64,000 nt of DNA, from positions 136,001 through 200,000 of the forward strand of contig CAJNDS010002106.1 of assembly GCA_905221605.1 (NCBI GenBank), given 5' to 3'. Position numbers and translations under genes: made by a program. Below, in pieces: positions 1 to 11,222 of this stretch. This stretch comes from Symbiodinium natans. Lineage: Eukaryota > Sar > Dinophyceae > Suessiales > Symbiodiniaceae. Each line of letters begins with the position of its first letter. Position 1 is the first letter of the stretch. The notes under the pieces were generated by a model. It worked only from the letters and a program-made list of their open reading frames with translations. It was not told the DNA's origin and did not search any database.

Positions 1-766
1 AGACCCTTTATGGAGCAAGGGAAACCTCTGAAAAAATTGAAAGTGCAACCCTAACCCTGCTAATTCATCTAGATCTTCAACTCAAGAATCGGGGGTTTAG
101 GGTTAAGCCCTTCCACCACAAAACCCTCACCCCCCCTCCCCTAGCGGAGTCAGGTTTTTTTGTTTTTTTTGGGTATGTTTTTGGGTTTGGGGTTTAGGGT
201 TTAGGGGTTTGGGGTTTAGGGCTTAACTAGGGGTTAGGTTTAAGGTTTAGGGTTTGAGCGTTTTAGGGTTTTAGCGTTTTAGGGTCTTAGGGTTTAGGGT
301 TTTAGGGTTTTAGGTTTTTAGGGTTTTAGGGTTTTGGGGTTTTAGGGTGTTAGGGTTTAATGTTTTTAGGGTTTAGAAAACCAAAAAAACACCCCCAAAA
401 AAACAAAACAAACACCCAAAAAGAACCCCCACGCCCCCTCCCCCGAACAGAAAAAAAAACACAACAGTGGCACAGAAAACCCTGAACCCCAAACCGAAAA
501 CCCCCAAAAAGTAGTCTAGGCCCCCAGCACCCCAGGCCATAAAGCTGAGGTCACCAAGATGCACACAGTCCTCGCAGGGTTGGGAGGTTAGGATTTGTTG
601 GGGTGTAGGGTTCAGGCTTCAGGGGGTGAGGTGGGGTTAAGGAGTTCGTGCTCATGTGTGCAAGGGGGTTTCTCGTTCTAGGTCTCGGCTGACGGGGTTT
701 CAGGATCAGGGTAAACCCTAAACCCTAAACCCTAAACCCTAAACCCTAACCCAAAACCCTAAACCC
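1..766. repeat. degenerate TTTAGGG region
   Basis: Many GGGTTTAGGG, GGGTTTTAGGG and GGGGTTTAGGG variants at 150-380 and CCCTAAACC at 712-765. The longest frame here (minus, 373-564) is a low-complexity artefact. No gene seen. Confidence 0.7.
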
Positions 767-911
767 TACTTGAAGGTTCATGGTACTTACTAACCAATTA
801 AAGCTGTACTTATAAGCCCACTTATAAGCCCCTTAAGTGCCCTAATATGGTTACAAGTACAGTCAGCAGTACAGTTAGAATTGGTTAACAAGTACCATGA
901 ACCTCCAAGTA
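767..911. mobile_element. inverted-repeat element, family A1
   Basis: Terminal repeats TACTTG(G/A)AGGTTCATGG with TA at both ends. Interior has paired motifs AACCAATTA and TACTTATAAGCCCAC. Confidence 0.8.
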
Positions 912-1362
912 ATGTTGAAGTGTATTCTGTGACTGGGCGTCGGCTGCCTCTGAAGGTTGGGAGCGCGGCATTCCATTCTGAAGCTTTGGGTTTAGGGTTT
1001 AGGGTTTCGGGTTTAGGGTTCAGTGTTCAGGGTTTAGGGTTTAGGCTTTGGGGCAGTTAGAACTCCACGCTTACTCGCACTGGTCCATTCGAGGATAGGA
1101 TCCTTTTGGTGAACCTTAAAACAAAACACACATACATGTATCAATTTATGTATATGTATGTATATATATATATAACGGTCTTTCTTCATTCTTTTTTGTT
1201 TTCGGGCGTCCCTCCTTGCGCATTCAAGAAAGCCAAGCCCGGACCCTTTCTCACGGTCCTGGAAAAGCCTGAGAGCACTCAAAACCCTAAACCCTAAACC
1301 CTAAACCCTAAACCACACCTGACCCAAAGCCACAAGTCCTGTGTGTGTCCAAAGACTTGAGT

Positions 1363-1505
1363 CTAAGGGTAGTTGCATGGCCCCTCGCCCCTCAATGTGG
1401 GCCCTGAATTGGGGAACCCGATACTCTTCATATACCCTTTCGAAACATACTTCCGAACCCTTTAAGGCAAGGGGCCATAATAAGGGGCCATGGCAACTAC
1501 CCTTA
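1363..1505. mobile_element. family M
   Basis: CTAAGGGTAGTTGCATGG and CCATGGCAACTACCCTTAG ends. Confidence 0.8.
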
Positions 1506-1607
1506 GTTTGGAAGAAGCCTCAGACCTCCTAAACCCTAAACCCCAAACCCAAAACCCTAAACCCTAAACCCTAATCCCTAAACCCTAAACCCAGTAGTGA
1601 CACCCCC

Positions 1608-1685
1608 CCAACCCATCAGCCACCTTGGGGATCTTGTGCCCGGGGAATGCCTTCTTGGCAGCGTACTTTGCTTCGAGCTTCTTGG
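1608..1685 (-). CDS. candidate exon
   Basis: Minus frame AKKLEAKYAAKKAFPGHKIP with AAG/GCC codons, entered from a CCCTAAG tract. Not recognised. Confidence 0.43.
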
Positions 1686-1966
1686 CTTAGGGTTTAGGGT
1701 TTAGGGTTTAGGGTTTAGGGCTTAGGGCTTAGGGCTTAGGGTTTAGGGTTTAGGGTTTAGGGTTTAGGGTTTAGGGTTTAGGGTTTAGGGTTTAGGTTTT
1801 AGGGTTTAGGGTTTAGGGTTTAGGGCCTTAGGCCTTAGGCCTTAGGGTTTAGGGTTTAGGGTTTAGGCCTTAGGGTTTAGGGTTTAGGGTTTAGGGTTTA
1901 GGGTCCAGGGTTTAGGGTTTAGGGCTTAGGGCTTAGGATTTAGGGGTTAGGCTACTTAGGGTTTAG
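1686..1966 (+). repeat. TTTAGGG tract, about 280 bp
   Basis: About 38 units, with CTTAGGG and CCTTAGGC variants that change in blocks. Confidence 0.9.
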
Positions 1967-2533
1967 GGTTTAGTCTGTGGTTTCTCGCCACCTGCCTAGC
2001 AGCCTCGCAACCACACGGCAGGATGCCATGCCAACACCACCCTCAGCCCAATAGCTTCTATCTGCACATGGGGTATCATACCCTATGCGTGGGATATTCT
2101 ACCCCATGATCCATTAAAACCGCCCTTTATAGTGTTGGTTAGGCTGATTTCTAAGCTCTGATAACCCAGGGTTTGGGGGGTTTAGGGTTTCGGGTTCAGG
2201 GTGTAGGGTTTAGGGAAAGTGGCTACAAGCCTAGGTTGGCTTAAGTTGCTTAAGCTTAGGGTTTAGGGTTTAGGGTATTCAGGCTTAGGGGTCTATATGG
2301 TTCATCATGCTGTCCAGTTGTTTCCTCCCGTTGCCTTCTTCTTGGCGGTCTTGAGATGTCAATCCCTGTTTTGCGAAACCCTAAACCCTAAACCCTAAAC
2401 CCTAAACCCTAAACCCTAAACCCTAAGTGTGCCGGAGACACGAGCCCCGCACCACGACCTCATGTCTCATGCTCCGACTCATGTAGAGTTTAGGCGGCTT
2501 TGTGGTCTGCAGGGCTTTGGGTCTGTGGGGTTT

Positions 2534-2651
2534 TGGGTACTTATTGACCAAGTATAACTGTACTTATAACCATATTAGGGCCTTAAGGGGCTTAAAAGTG
2601 GGCTAGAAGTACAGTTCTAATTGGTTAACAAGTACCATGAACCTCCAAGTA
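2534..2651. mobile_element. family A1, left end missing
   Basis: Right end CCATGAACCTCCAAGTA intact; left terminal repeat lost. A minus-strand GT sits four bases outside the repeat. Confidence 0.75.
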
Positions 2652-2937
2652 GAACTGTAGGGCTGAGGGTCGAAACATTTGCCCAGGATGGTCTGGACAG
2701 GAAGTGCATCTTGCCCTAAGGCAGGAGCAGGTACACACTCTTCCTGGGAAGCCGAAACACCTGAGCCCTAAACCCTAAACCCTAAACCTTAAAACCCTAA
2801 ACCCTAAACCCTAAACCCTAAACCCTAAACCCTAAACCCTAAACCCCCACCATCAGCCCTCTCAAGCCCCAAAACACCCGGCGAAACTCCGAAAGCCCCA
2901 AGTCCTGAACCCTTCAACCCTACTCAACCCTAGAACT

Positions 2938-3061
2938 TAGGATGTTCCCCCCCCCCCCCCCCTATACTAGCAGTCCTTAATAGGAATTGCAGTACCTTCT
3001 ACTAGAATCCCTACTGTAATCCCTATTAAGGACTGTTAGTATAAGGGGGAACATCCCAACC
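2938..3061. mobile_element. family C
   Basis: Ends GGATGTTCCCCC and GGGGGAACATCC with inner CAGTCCTTAATAGG / CCTATTAAGGACTG. Confidence 0.8.
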
Positions 3062-3225
3062 TGGAATCCTACTCCCCCCCCAAAACAAGTGCCCTCAACT
3101 TCGGAACAACCGCCTCCTTCTGCACATCTCTCCGGCTGCCGCGAACCTGTTCGGTCTTGCTAGGGGAGTTAGGTTTCTTGTATCCCCCTATATAATAAAT
3201 GCAAACATGACTTTAAACATCACTG

Positions 3226-3227
3226 TA

Positions 3228-3276
<49 letters not shown>

Positions 3277-3300
3277 TATACATATACATATGCATAATAC
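3226..3300. repeat. (TA)n-(TATG)n microsatellite
   Basis: Simple repeat; the Tyr/Met frames across it are artefacts. Confidence 0.9.
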
Positions 3301-3626
3301 CCTTGAAAGGATTGCACAGGATGCCTAACTTTCTTGCCGCCGGCATGCGAGGTACCGAAGATGTTATAGTCTCGGGCAAAAGATCCGCCCTAAAACAAAG
3401 CTAGGGTTCACCCTATACCCTAAATCCAAACCCCCCACCAACCCTAAGGGCCCAAGACCCCACTCCTTAAGGCCTTTCATCTGTTTCGGGGCCCAAAGGC
3501 CTTATTGCTTGAGTTGAGGGTTTAGGGTTTGGGGCTCGGGTTTAGGGTTTAGGGTTTAGGGTGTTTAGGGCTTAGGGTTCATCTGTTTTGGGGGTGGGTC
3601 TTGGGCCCTTTGGGCCCTTAGTTTCT

Positions 3627-3810
3627 TGGGATTGGGACCCAAGCGCCTCCTTGATCTCCGGCACGGGGCTCACAACCTGAAGCGCGAACATCAGGGGGGT
3701 TTAGGGTTCAGGGTTTAGGGTTTACAACCTCGTTTGAGATTGTAGGCTGGGTGGGTTGTGGGTTGTCGGGCTTCAGCGACACCACCTCAATAAGCCTTAA
3801 CACATGAGGG
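3627..3810 (-). CDS. two candidate exons (3725-3810, 3627-3697)
   Basis: First reads GRPHVLRLIEVVSLKPDNP and ends at GTTGTA. The second follows acceptor gcgcttcag with VVSPVPEIKEALG. A TTTAGGG tract lies between them. Confidence 0.38.
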
Positions 3811-3946
3811 CGGCCCTTGGGAAATTATACCTTGGGGTTAGGGTTCATATGCCTTCATAAGGATTATAGTCCAGTAGTCTAGGGCAGATGACCCCCAGTT
3901 TTCTCCAAGAAAAGTGCGAACTTTCAAGCCGGTAACTTAGTGCAAC

Positions 3947-4086
3947 TTACCCCGCCAGTTCTCTGGGATTTCAAAATCCCAAAAGCGATCTGCAAGGTGA
4001 GAGGTCCGAAGACCCCTCCTACCCTGAAACCTCTTCGTCAGGCATGTCAGCATGTTAGCATTTTCCGCAGGGGAGGCTGGGGAACC
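3947..4086 (-). CDS. candidate exon with GTAAGT donor
   Basis: Minus frame ends ADRFWDFEIPENWRG exactly before GTAAGT, the best canonical donor in this part. Not recognised. Confidence 0.43.
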
Positions 4087-4705
4087 ACCTAACCCCTGAA
4101 CCAGAAACCCAAGTTGTAAACCCCAAGCCCTAACCAAACCTTGAACCGCAAACTCTGAAACAATTTTGCCACCGGACCCGGACACGACAAGCCCTAAACC
4201 CCAAGCCCCAAACCTTAAACCTTAAACTATGAGCCCTAAACTATTTACCCTAAAACCCTGCACGGGAGTGCCCGAAGAAAACAAAGCCTCAAAGGCGGTC
4301 CTCGGCCATTCCTCGCTCGTCCTTGAGCCCGCACAAAAAGCTGGGCATGTCGCGGCCTCATCTCATCTTGCCCCTGCTTCAAAACTCCACCAAAACGTCC
4401 TCTTGGCGTTCAAGGGTGTTTAGGGTTTAGGGCTTAGGGTTTAGGGTTTTGGGCACAGCCTCAACTCAAGCTCCTCAAAGCCGCTGTCGAGTCCAACTGC
4501 TCTGGGAATTCCTGGACGCTCTGATGAAACAACTCCTTCGCGTCGATCTCAAGGCGTCACCGCTTCATCTTCACGATCCTCCGCAAGGTTGCTTCCCCAG
4601 CTGTTGGAGTTCTGGGCAGTCAAGGCTCCACCAGCGGTCCAGAAGGAGCCGCGCCCGCATGGCGCCCGTGGTGCGCTTGTAACTCGAAACAATGCTTATA
4701 GGGCT

Positions 4706-4813
4706 TACCTTAAGAACCCAAAAGCTACCTTCTTGTAGCTTATACACAAGAACCCTATATGAGGGTTTCGTGAGGCGAGCCTACAAACAAGTAGGTTTTG
4801 GGTTCGGCAGGTA
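4706..4813. mobile_element. family J
   Basis: TTAAGAACCCAAAAGCTACC and GTAGGTTTTGGGTTC arms. Confidence 0.7.
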
Positions 4814-4821
4814 GGGCTTAA

Positions 4822-5013
4822 ACCCTAAAACCTAAAACCTAAACCCTAGACCCTAGACCCTAGACCCTAAGCCTAAACCCTAAACCCTAAACCCAAAACC
4901 CTAAGCCCTAAACCCTAAACACTAAACCCTAAACCCGAAACCAGCCCTAAACCCTAAACCCTAAACCCTAAACCCTAAACCCTACACCCTAAACCTTAAA
5001 CCCTATGCCCTCA
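4822..5013 (-). repeat. CCCTAAA tract with CCCTAGA block
   Basis: Telomere-like units, variant-rich. Confidence 0.85.
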
Positions 5014-5969
5014 AAACTTTAGGGCTGAAGTTTCCGTGCCGACCTTGGGTGTGGCGCCGCGCCACCTGGGTTTAGTGTTAGGGTTTAGGGTTTAGGTTTT
5101 AGGGTTTAGGGTTGCCGCGGCTTCATGAGGCTTCGGTCAGTCCCCCCCCCCAGTTCAGGAGCCAGGGACAGGAGGGTTTAGGGTTTAGGGCCAGGGTTTA
5201 GGGTTGAGGGTTTCGGCTTTACAGTAGCTTAGGCCGAGATGCCCTGAGCAGCATGAGTTTCTAGATTTCGCCTCCCACAATAACCGAAGAACCTCGAAGT
5301 GTTGGGGTTGTAAAGGGTGCTAATCGTAGGGTCCGGGAGAAATAAGGCACCCACGCACGCACGCACGCACACACGCACGCCCAGGTTTTCAGTAACCGAA
5401 GCAAATGGAGTTGAAGGGCTTTCCAAGTAAAAAGGGTTTCTTGGTAACCTAAGAAACCGATGGGATTCAGGGTTTCGAGTTTGGGGTTTAGTAGGGGCTA
5501 GGGTTTGGGGTTTATGGTTTAGCGTGCAGGGTTCTTTGCCCGCATCTGGGACGGGTGGATGAGGCGGAAGATGGAGCTGCGCAATGCTTCTAGGGCTTTA
5601 TAGTTTTATTATGGGTTTCCCTACTACCCCCCTCAAGACTACCCCGTCTGGGTTCTCCCCTTAAAAACCTTAACTACAATAGGCTTTACCACGAAAAAGA
5701 ATACGAGGTCAACATTGGCAAGGGGCACGGTGTATCACGGGGTCCTTGATCTGCATTTGGGGCTTCACTTCTTCACCCTAAACCCTAAACCCTAAATCGC
5801 TTCCGAGCTGACGGAAAGCTTGTCCTGAATCCGCCCCTCAACCCTAAAACTCGTACCTGGACGCCCAAAGTACGCAAAGCAAGAAAATCCAAACCCACAA
5901 AAGGGTCATTATGTTTACATCTTAATGGGTTCAAGGCAGAAACTACTAATGGCTCAAGAACCGCCAAAA

Positions 5970-6044
5970 CATCAAGAATATTCTTCCTTGTAAAGGTATT
6001 ATGGGGATTATCTTTATCTTGTCGGGGCTCTTATGCAAATGGTA
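5970..6044. mobile_element. family H, right half
   Basis: TTATGCAAATGGTAG end present. Other half-copies lie at 16250-16332 and 32371-32436. Confidence 0.5.
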
Positions 6045-6088
6045 GCCCTAAACCCTAAACCCCACAGAAGACTCAAAGGTGTTCTTAC

Positions 6089-6181
6089 GTAGTTTTGGTC
6101 CCTGGAAATCCGAGCTCCTACGCCCTCGTCCGAACAGTCTTGGCCACCCTGCTCCTTCAAGCGAATGCTGATCGGTATGGC
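6089..6181 (-). CDS. candidate exon, 31 codons, phase 0/0
   Basis: Acceptor aaatcag, donor GTAAGA, all 31 codons open (AIPISIRLKEQGGQDCSDEG and on to SRDQNY). Confidence 0.47.
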
Positions 6182-6670
6182 CTGATTTAGGGTTTAGGGT
6201 TTAGGGTTTAGGGTGAGACCATAAAGCCCTAATGGGCATTGAGGCGTCTGGTGCAGGGTTAAAAATCTCCTGGCGCCCCAAGTAAGAAGTCACATGGGTC
6301 TTTAATTTTACCCCGGTGCTTAAGTATAAACAGGGTTTAGGGCCAGGGATTAGGGTTTAGGGTTGAGGGTTTGGGGTTTGGTGGAGAGGGATTTGGGGGG
6401 GGGGGGGGGGGGGGGTGGGTTCAGGCTTCATCGTAGCTTTGGGTTTAGGGTTGGACTTCGCGCAGGGCTGTATGTAGACTACTAGATACCCTTTCAGGAT
6501 TCTTGCGGTGCGCAGGTTCAGGCTGTTTCGGGTTTAGGGTTAGGGTTTAGGTTTTAGGGATTTGGGGGGGGGGGGGCGGGGTGCTCCGGGTGGACATGCA
6601 TGAGTCACAACTTAAAACCCCCTGATCCCAAGAGGCTCGGAACAGATCGTGGGGGGTTCCAGGAAGGGTG

Positions 6671-6811
6671 CCCCCAGTTGGAGGTTCGTGGGTACTCATA
6701 ACCCCAATTCTAAGCCTGCGTACAACCTACTTAGAGGACTTACTGTAGCTGGCCTAAGGGAGCTCATAAGTGCAGTTATGATTGGGGTTATAACTACCCT
6801 GAACCGCCAAG
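6671..6811. mobile_element. family A2
   Basis: Same ends as A1, different arms (GGGTACTTATAACCCCAATT type). Confidence 0.72.
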
Positions 6812-6825
6812 ATAGTTATAAGGCC

Positions 6826-6931
6826 CCTTGGGGACGAAATGAACCCTAAAAGGGTTTCTGGACCTTTTACCTTAATGGGAATTATGATAGTATAGGGTAG
6901 AATGACCCCCAATCTTCTTTGGTCCACAAGG
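6826..6931. mobile_element. family G
   Basis: CCTTGGGGACGAAATGAACC and GGTCCACAAGG ends; sits 15 bp from an A2 element. Confidence 0.7.
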
Positions 6932-6965
6932 TAAGGCCAAGTGTCAAGGCCCTAACAGGCTATAA

Positions 6966-7064
6966 GTTGGGATGTTTCCCTTCAGACTAACAGTCCTTAA
7001 AAGGGATTTTAAGAGTACTACAATCCCTATTCAGGACTGTTTTTCCTGAGCGAACGTCCCAAGC
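6966..7064. mobile_element. family C, diverged
   Basis: TTGGGATGTT start and inner CAGTCCTTAA pair; right end eroded. Confidence 0.65.
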
Positions 7065-7147
7065 TATAAGCCTTTTCTGAGTTAGTCCCTCAAGTACAGA
7101 AGCCCTAAATCTAAGGGCCGAATCAACCCCAAATCATCAGGCCTTTT

Positions 7148-7241
7148 CTACTATTTGCTTAAGAACCCCCCCCAAAAAAAAAACTATATCCCTTATAGGG
7201 AAGAACATTTTAACTTTTTTGGGGGTTCAAGCAATTCGTAG
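7148..7241. mobile_element. family H
   Basis: CTACTATTTGCTTAAGAACC, then poly(C)-poly(A); right end GGGGGTTCAAGCAATTCGTA. Confidence 0.75.
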
Positions 7242-7875
7242 TTTCGTAGACCCCAAGACAGATTGTGGGCCCTTAAAGACACGATTCTTGCCAAGGCCCC
7301 CATAAGGCAAAAACCCTAAGCCCCAAAACCTTAACCTGCAGAAGCCCCTTAACTACTCTTTACTCGCGCACTCGCAAAGCCAGGCAAGGATTCCGGTTTA
7401 GGGCTTAGGGTTTAGGGTTTAGGGTTTAGGGTAACCCGAAACAAAGGAAGGAGCTGCTTGTTCTGGGGCCGCGGCATGGGTATCCAAGGGAAAGTTTGCG
7501 TAGGTGGTGTTGGAGCACTCCTGGAACAGCGCTTTTGAACCCAGGGCTCGGAGATTGTACAGGTGTTTGGGGTAGGGGTTTAGGGTTTAGGGTTTAGGGC
7601 TTAGGGCTTAGGGCTTAGGGCTTTCGGGTTCAGGGTTTTAGGGTGAGAATTGAAGGTGCGAAACCCTCCAAAATGGCCCCGAATCAACGAAGGGTTCCTC
7701 TTTCAAGGGCCTCGGGTTTCGGGTGTGGGTCTCGGCGGGTCGTGCTGCGCCGGGTACCAGTGCCCCTGCCCCTCTTACAAACGGGTTTTGGGCCTTCGGT
7801 TTGCCACGAAAAGGTTCTTAGGGTTTTTTGCTGAGGGTTTAGAGGGTTTAGGGTTCAGGGTTTAGGGTTTCGGGT

Positions 7876-8160
7876 TCAGGCAAAAGCAGAACCGGCAAGA
7901 ACCATTCCACTGCAAACGGGTTTGTTGACGTAGGTCTCACAAAGAGCCCGTGCCAACTTCAATGCATTCACTCTCACTGGTTGATCTTGAGAAGTTCCAG
8001 CCATAGTCCTGTTCTGTTGTACAAAGTCCGACGCTGACCAGAAGATTTGCTGAAGCTCGCCCCTGACTGCCGACCAGACCCTGAGGTCTTTGCCGCTTAG
8101 GCATACACGCTGCCCCCAGGTAAATTGCAGCCACAAGCCAACCTCAGCATGACATGACAT
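7876..8160 (-). CDS. open island, 94 codons
   Basis: Longest well-behaved minus frame in the first 10 kb (GKDLRVWSAVRGELQQIFW then LKLARALCETYVNKPVC). A second minus frame overlaps it. Not recognised. Confidence 0.42.
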   Translation of the reverse strand: MSCHAEVGLWLQFTWGQRVCLSGKDLRVWSAVRGELQQIFWSASDFVQQNRTMAGTSQDQPVRVNALKLARALCETYVNKPVCSGMVLAGSAFA

Positions 8161-8353
8161 GCATTGTCAGCGGTGTCGCGCTGCGACGCTGCTGATCAAA
8201 CAGCTTAGCCCAGAAAATCCTCACGTCAGTTGAACACACGTCTGTTCGCATGCATTCGTCCAAGTCACACAGAAGTCACCTCAAGCCAGCAATGGCAAGC
8301 CTAAACCCCCAAAAGCCCAAGTTTGGCCCGGTCCTATGCTTGTTTGAGGCTAC

Positions 8354-8433
8354 AGGGTACATGTACCTAAATATCGCATACTTGGGCCTTCAAGTACTTC
8401 CTATATAGGGACTTTGGGGCCCAAGTATAGAAC
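8354..8433. mobile_element. family F, degenerate
   Basis: GGGTACATGTACC, ATACTTGGGCCTT and GGGGCCCAAGTAT recognisable. Confidence 0.5.
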
Positions 8434-9127
8434 AATGAGGAATTCAGGCTGGAACCTCACGACTTCGACGCTGAACCCGAAACCTCGGCTCGCCATCATT
8501 CCCCCTCCCGTGCCCTAAACCCTGCCGAAAACCCTAAACCCTATAAACCCTAAATACCCGAAAGACCCTAGAAACCCTAAAGCCCTGTAAATCCCTCAAA
8601 CCCTTTACTCCCTATATACCCTAAACCCTAATTAAACCCTAAACCCCAACTCCTAAACTCCTAAACCCCGAAGCCCTCGTGCAAGCTCTCCAGAAGACCC
8701 TTGAAGTGAAACTTCCGCCGCAGCCACAGGCCGCCAAGTGTCTCAGCCTGGCGATGTTTAGGTTGAGGCAGGGGTGGGGGAGTGGGGGGTTTAAGGGTTG
8801 AAAAGGTTTAGGGTTTAGAGTTTGAGGGGTGGGGGGTTGCGCTTCCGGTGGTTGCCTGAACTCTGAAAGATTTAGGGTTTTGGGTCCATATATACTTCAG
8901 AGGGGATCGTCGCAGGTCATAGTTTAGGAAGCCCTAACATCTTCTCTAAACCCTAAACCCCAAACCCCAAACGCCCAAACCCTAAACCCTAAACGCTAAA
9001 CCCTAGACCCTAAACCCTAAACCCTAAACCCCGACCCAGGAATGAAGGTACAGCAAACCATGGGTTGAACCCAATATGCATGAAACTTACGCACCCTAAC
9101 ACTGAACCCCCAATGCTTTGAGAAACG

Positions 9128-9288
9128 TCTACTATGTGCTTGAGAACCCCCCCCACAAAGTAAAAGGCAATAATCCCTATATTTCCCTCACAAGGACGAT
9201 GTTGTTTTATTTGTCATTGATTGTTTTGTTTTAGTTTTTTAGTTGTTCTTGCTTTTGTTTTTGGGGGGTTCATTATGCAAATGGTAGA
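9128..9288. mobile_element. family H at an exon edge
   Basis: CTACTATGTGCTTGAGAACC and GGTTCATTATGCAAATGGTAG ends (right end one base shortened in the comparison); minus-strand donor four bases outside. Confidence 0.72.
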
Positions 9289-9414
9289 CACGTGCCTGGA
9301 TCTGCAACTTGCTGTCCACTCCGGGCAGCGGACACAGCCTCACGGCAACTTGAAAAACCTGCTTCAGGATGTACCTTGGGGACTCAACGACACCTAACAT
9401 GCGGCTCATGGCCC
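9289..9414 (-). CDS. candidate exon ending beside element H
   Basis: 42 open codons reading MSRMLGVVESPRYILKQVFQ then LPGVDSKLQIQA. A GTGTC donor lies four bases before the family H terminal repeat. Confidence 0.45.
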
Positions 9415-9689
9415 ATCGTTAAGGGATTATCATAAGAGGGTTTTGATCCCAATCATAGGGGTCAATATACCAGAATTAGGCGGGATTATGGTCGTATAGG
9501 GTCATGATCCCATAGTCTCATAATTAAGGGAGTTTCGTAGTCCAGGGTGAGGATCCCAATTCCGTTGCGTCAGCCTTCCTTTTGAGGGTTTAGGAGGCTT
9601 AGGGTTTTAAGAGGTTGAGAGATTTTTGATTGTTTAGGGTTTGAGCGGCTCTTGATGGTTTAAGGGGGTTAGGGTTTAAAGAGGCTTAA

Positions 9690-9931
9690 GGGGCTTGGGG
9701 ATACGAGTTGGGGGGTTTAGGGCTTTGGGAAATGTAACATAGCCAAGACGCAAGACTCTTTGGCCAGAAGTAGACACGGACTGAGCAATGCAACAAAGCC
9801 ATTTTGATCCCTGAACCAGACATCAAAGCCAAGGCGGAGAAGCCTCGGAGAAGCAAACTACACAGGCCCAAATCATACAAACCCTGAGCACACAATTGTT
9901 GTGAACCGCTCTCTGCAAACCTATTGCCCAC
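9690..9931 (-). CDS. open island, possible exon
   Basis: About 75 minus codons (GNRFAESGSQQLCAQGLYDL then a hydrophobic Leu-rich stretch). Unique sequence. Not recognised. Confidence 0.38.
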
Positions 9932-9958
9932 GTATCTTTTTAGGGTTGCCCCCTGGAT

Positions 9959-10053
9959 CTTGATAGGGAATGGGAAATTATGTACCCTACATAATCCCTT
10001 GAAGCGTATACAAAGGGGATATAGTTCACCTCCATCAGTCCCTACTAAGAAAC
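9959..10053. mobile_element. family D, diverged
   Basis: TAGGGAATGGG ... CCCTACATAATCCCTT ... CCCTACTAAGAA. Confidence 0.6.
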
Positions 10054-10204
10054 AGCAAGAAAACCCTGAACCCTAAACCCTACACCCCATAATCAAACCC
10101 TAATCCCTAAACTCTAAGGCTATCAAGGCCCCCGAGCCCTGATGGCTCCACGGCATTCTCGATAACCACCTCGTGGCTACCCGCCGGGTTCTTCTGCTGC
10201 CGGG

Positions 10205-10308
10205 GTCTACTGCAAGAACGCACAGCCCTACCTTTTTGTAGGTTACCTAAAATCCAATAAGGGGTTTTATAAACAGCACCCGCGCAAGAGTGTTTTTTTT
10301 GGGTTCTC
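10205..10308. mobile_element. family J, degenerate
   Basis: CCCTACCTTTTTGTAGGTTA and TTTTGGGTTCTCAA recognisable. Confidence 0.5.
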
Positions 10309-10425
10309 AAGGCGGCTGACAGGGTTCACGGGGTTTGGGGTCCTCCTTGCGGAATGAAGCCTCCATCCTTGAGGCTAACTATACAAAGAAGCTGGCTCTT
10401 GCCTTCCTACCGAGGGTTTAGGGTT

Positions 10426-10519
10426 TACCTGAAGGCTCCAACGTAGTTCCTTTTTGGGCTTGTTATCGGGGATTCTATTATACTACCGAAAAAAGATACT
10501 GCATTGGAGCCTTTGGATA
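10426..10519. mobile_element. family E
   Basis: TACCTGAAGGCTCCAACGTA and GCATTGGAGCCTTTGG ends, inner GTTCCTTTTTGGG. Confidence 0.78.
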
Positions 10520-10650
10520 GGGTCTAGGGTTTAATTTGGGTTTAGGGTTTAGGGCTAAGGGTTGGCAGGGGAAGGGTTCCAAGCAGGGGCGTGTAGGGGA
10601 TGGGGTTTAGGGTTTCGGGTTTCGGGTTTCGGGTTTAGGGTTTAGGGTTT

Positions 10651-10713
10651 AGGGGTACTATACCAGAATCCCCAAGAAGCAACCCCAAGAAGGAACTGCA
10701 TTGGAGCCTGCAG
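10651..10713. mobile_element. family E, right half
   Basis: AAGGAACTGCATTGGAGCCT end present; left half missing. Confidence 0.65.
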
Positions 10714-11037
10714 GTGGGGAGCGAAGCTGTAGGGGAGTTGGGCCTCTGGGTCGAAGGTACTTGAAAGGTTCGGGTCTTTAGGGGGCTTTAGGGGTTTATA
10801 GGGTTTGTAGGGTTTATAGTGTTTATGGGGTTTATCGGGTTTATAGGGTTTATAGGGGTTATAGGGGTTTATAGGGTTTAGGGCTAACACGCGGACAAGC
10901 CAGACGAGGCGCACACTGTCTCCGAGTTCTCTTTGTGAAGCCCGTTCGGGCCCCCCCGGTGATACTTGTCTACTGATACTCGGGTGATACTATCAGTTCA
11001 GGGCTTAGGGTTTAGGGTTTAGGGTTTAGGGTTTCGG

Positions 11038-11222
11038 GTTTTGTCAGCTGGCACCCCAACACTAAAGCAGTTGGTTCGATTTCCCCAGACAGCCCAGTAT
11101 CAATAGCATGAATCAAAGCAGGGACCTCTTTGGGAGTTAACGAGTCACCGACTACTAGGGGCGCAGGGTCGTGTAGGGGTGAGGATCTCTGGTAGGAACG
11201 TCGAAGCCCGCCTAAACCCGAC
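11038..11222 (-). CDS. open island, possible exon
   Basis: About 60 minus codons open, including VVGDSLTPKEVPALIHAIDT. Ends in a CCCTAAA tract. Confidence 0.38.

Noticed and set aside
1-1000. True chromosome end at the left edge of the window
   Set aside because: The tracts there are degenerate, short and in both orientations, and equally dense in the middle of the window.
3188-3404. Tyr/Ile/Met-rich frames on both strands
   Set aside because: Artefact of the TA/TATG microsatellite; the same holds for the frames at 15,088, 19,228 and 48,182.
4449-4682. 77-codon plus frame as a gene
   Set aside because: The minus strand of the same stretch gives several coding-like frames (IDAKELFHQSVQEF) interrupted by stops; strand and structure cannot be settled, so no gene is claimed.
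9790-9815. Dinoflagellate spliced-leader-like string (AGCCATTTTGATCC)
   Set aside because: Only a partial match to the conserved 22-nt leader and no donor or array around it.
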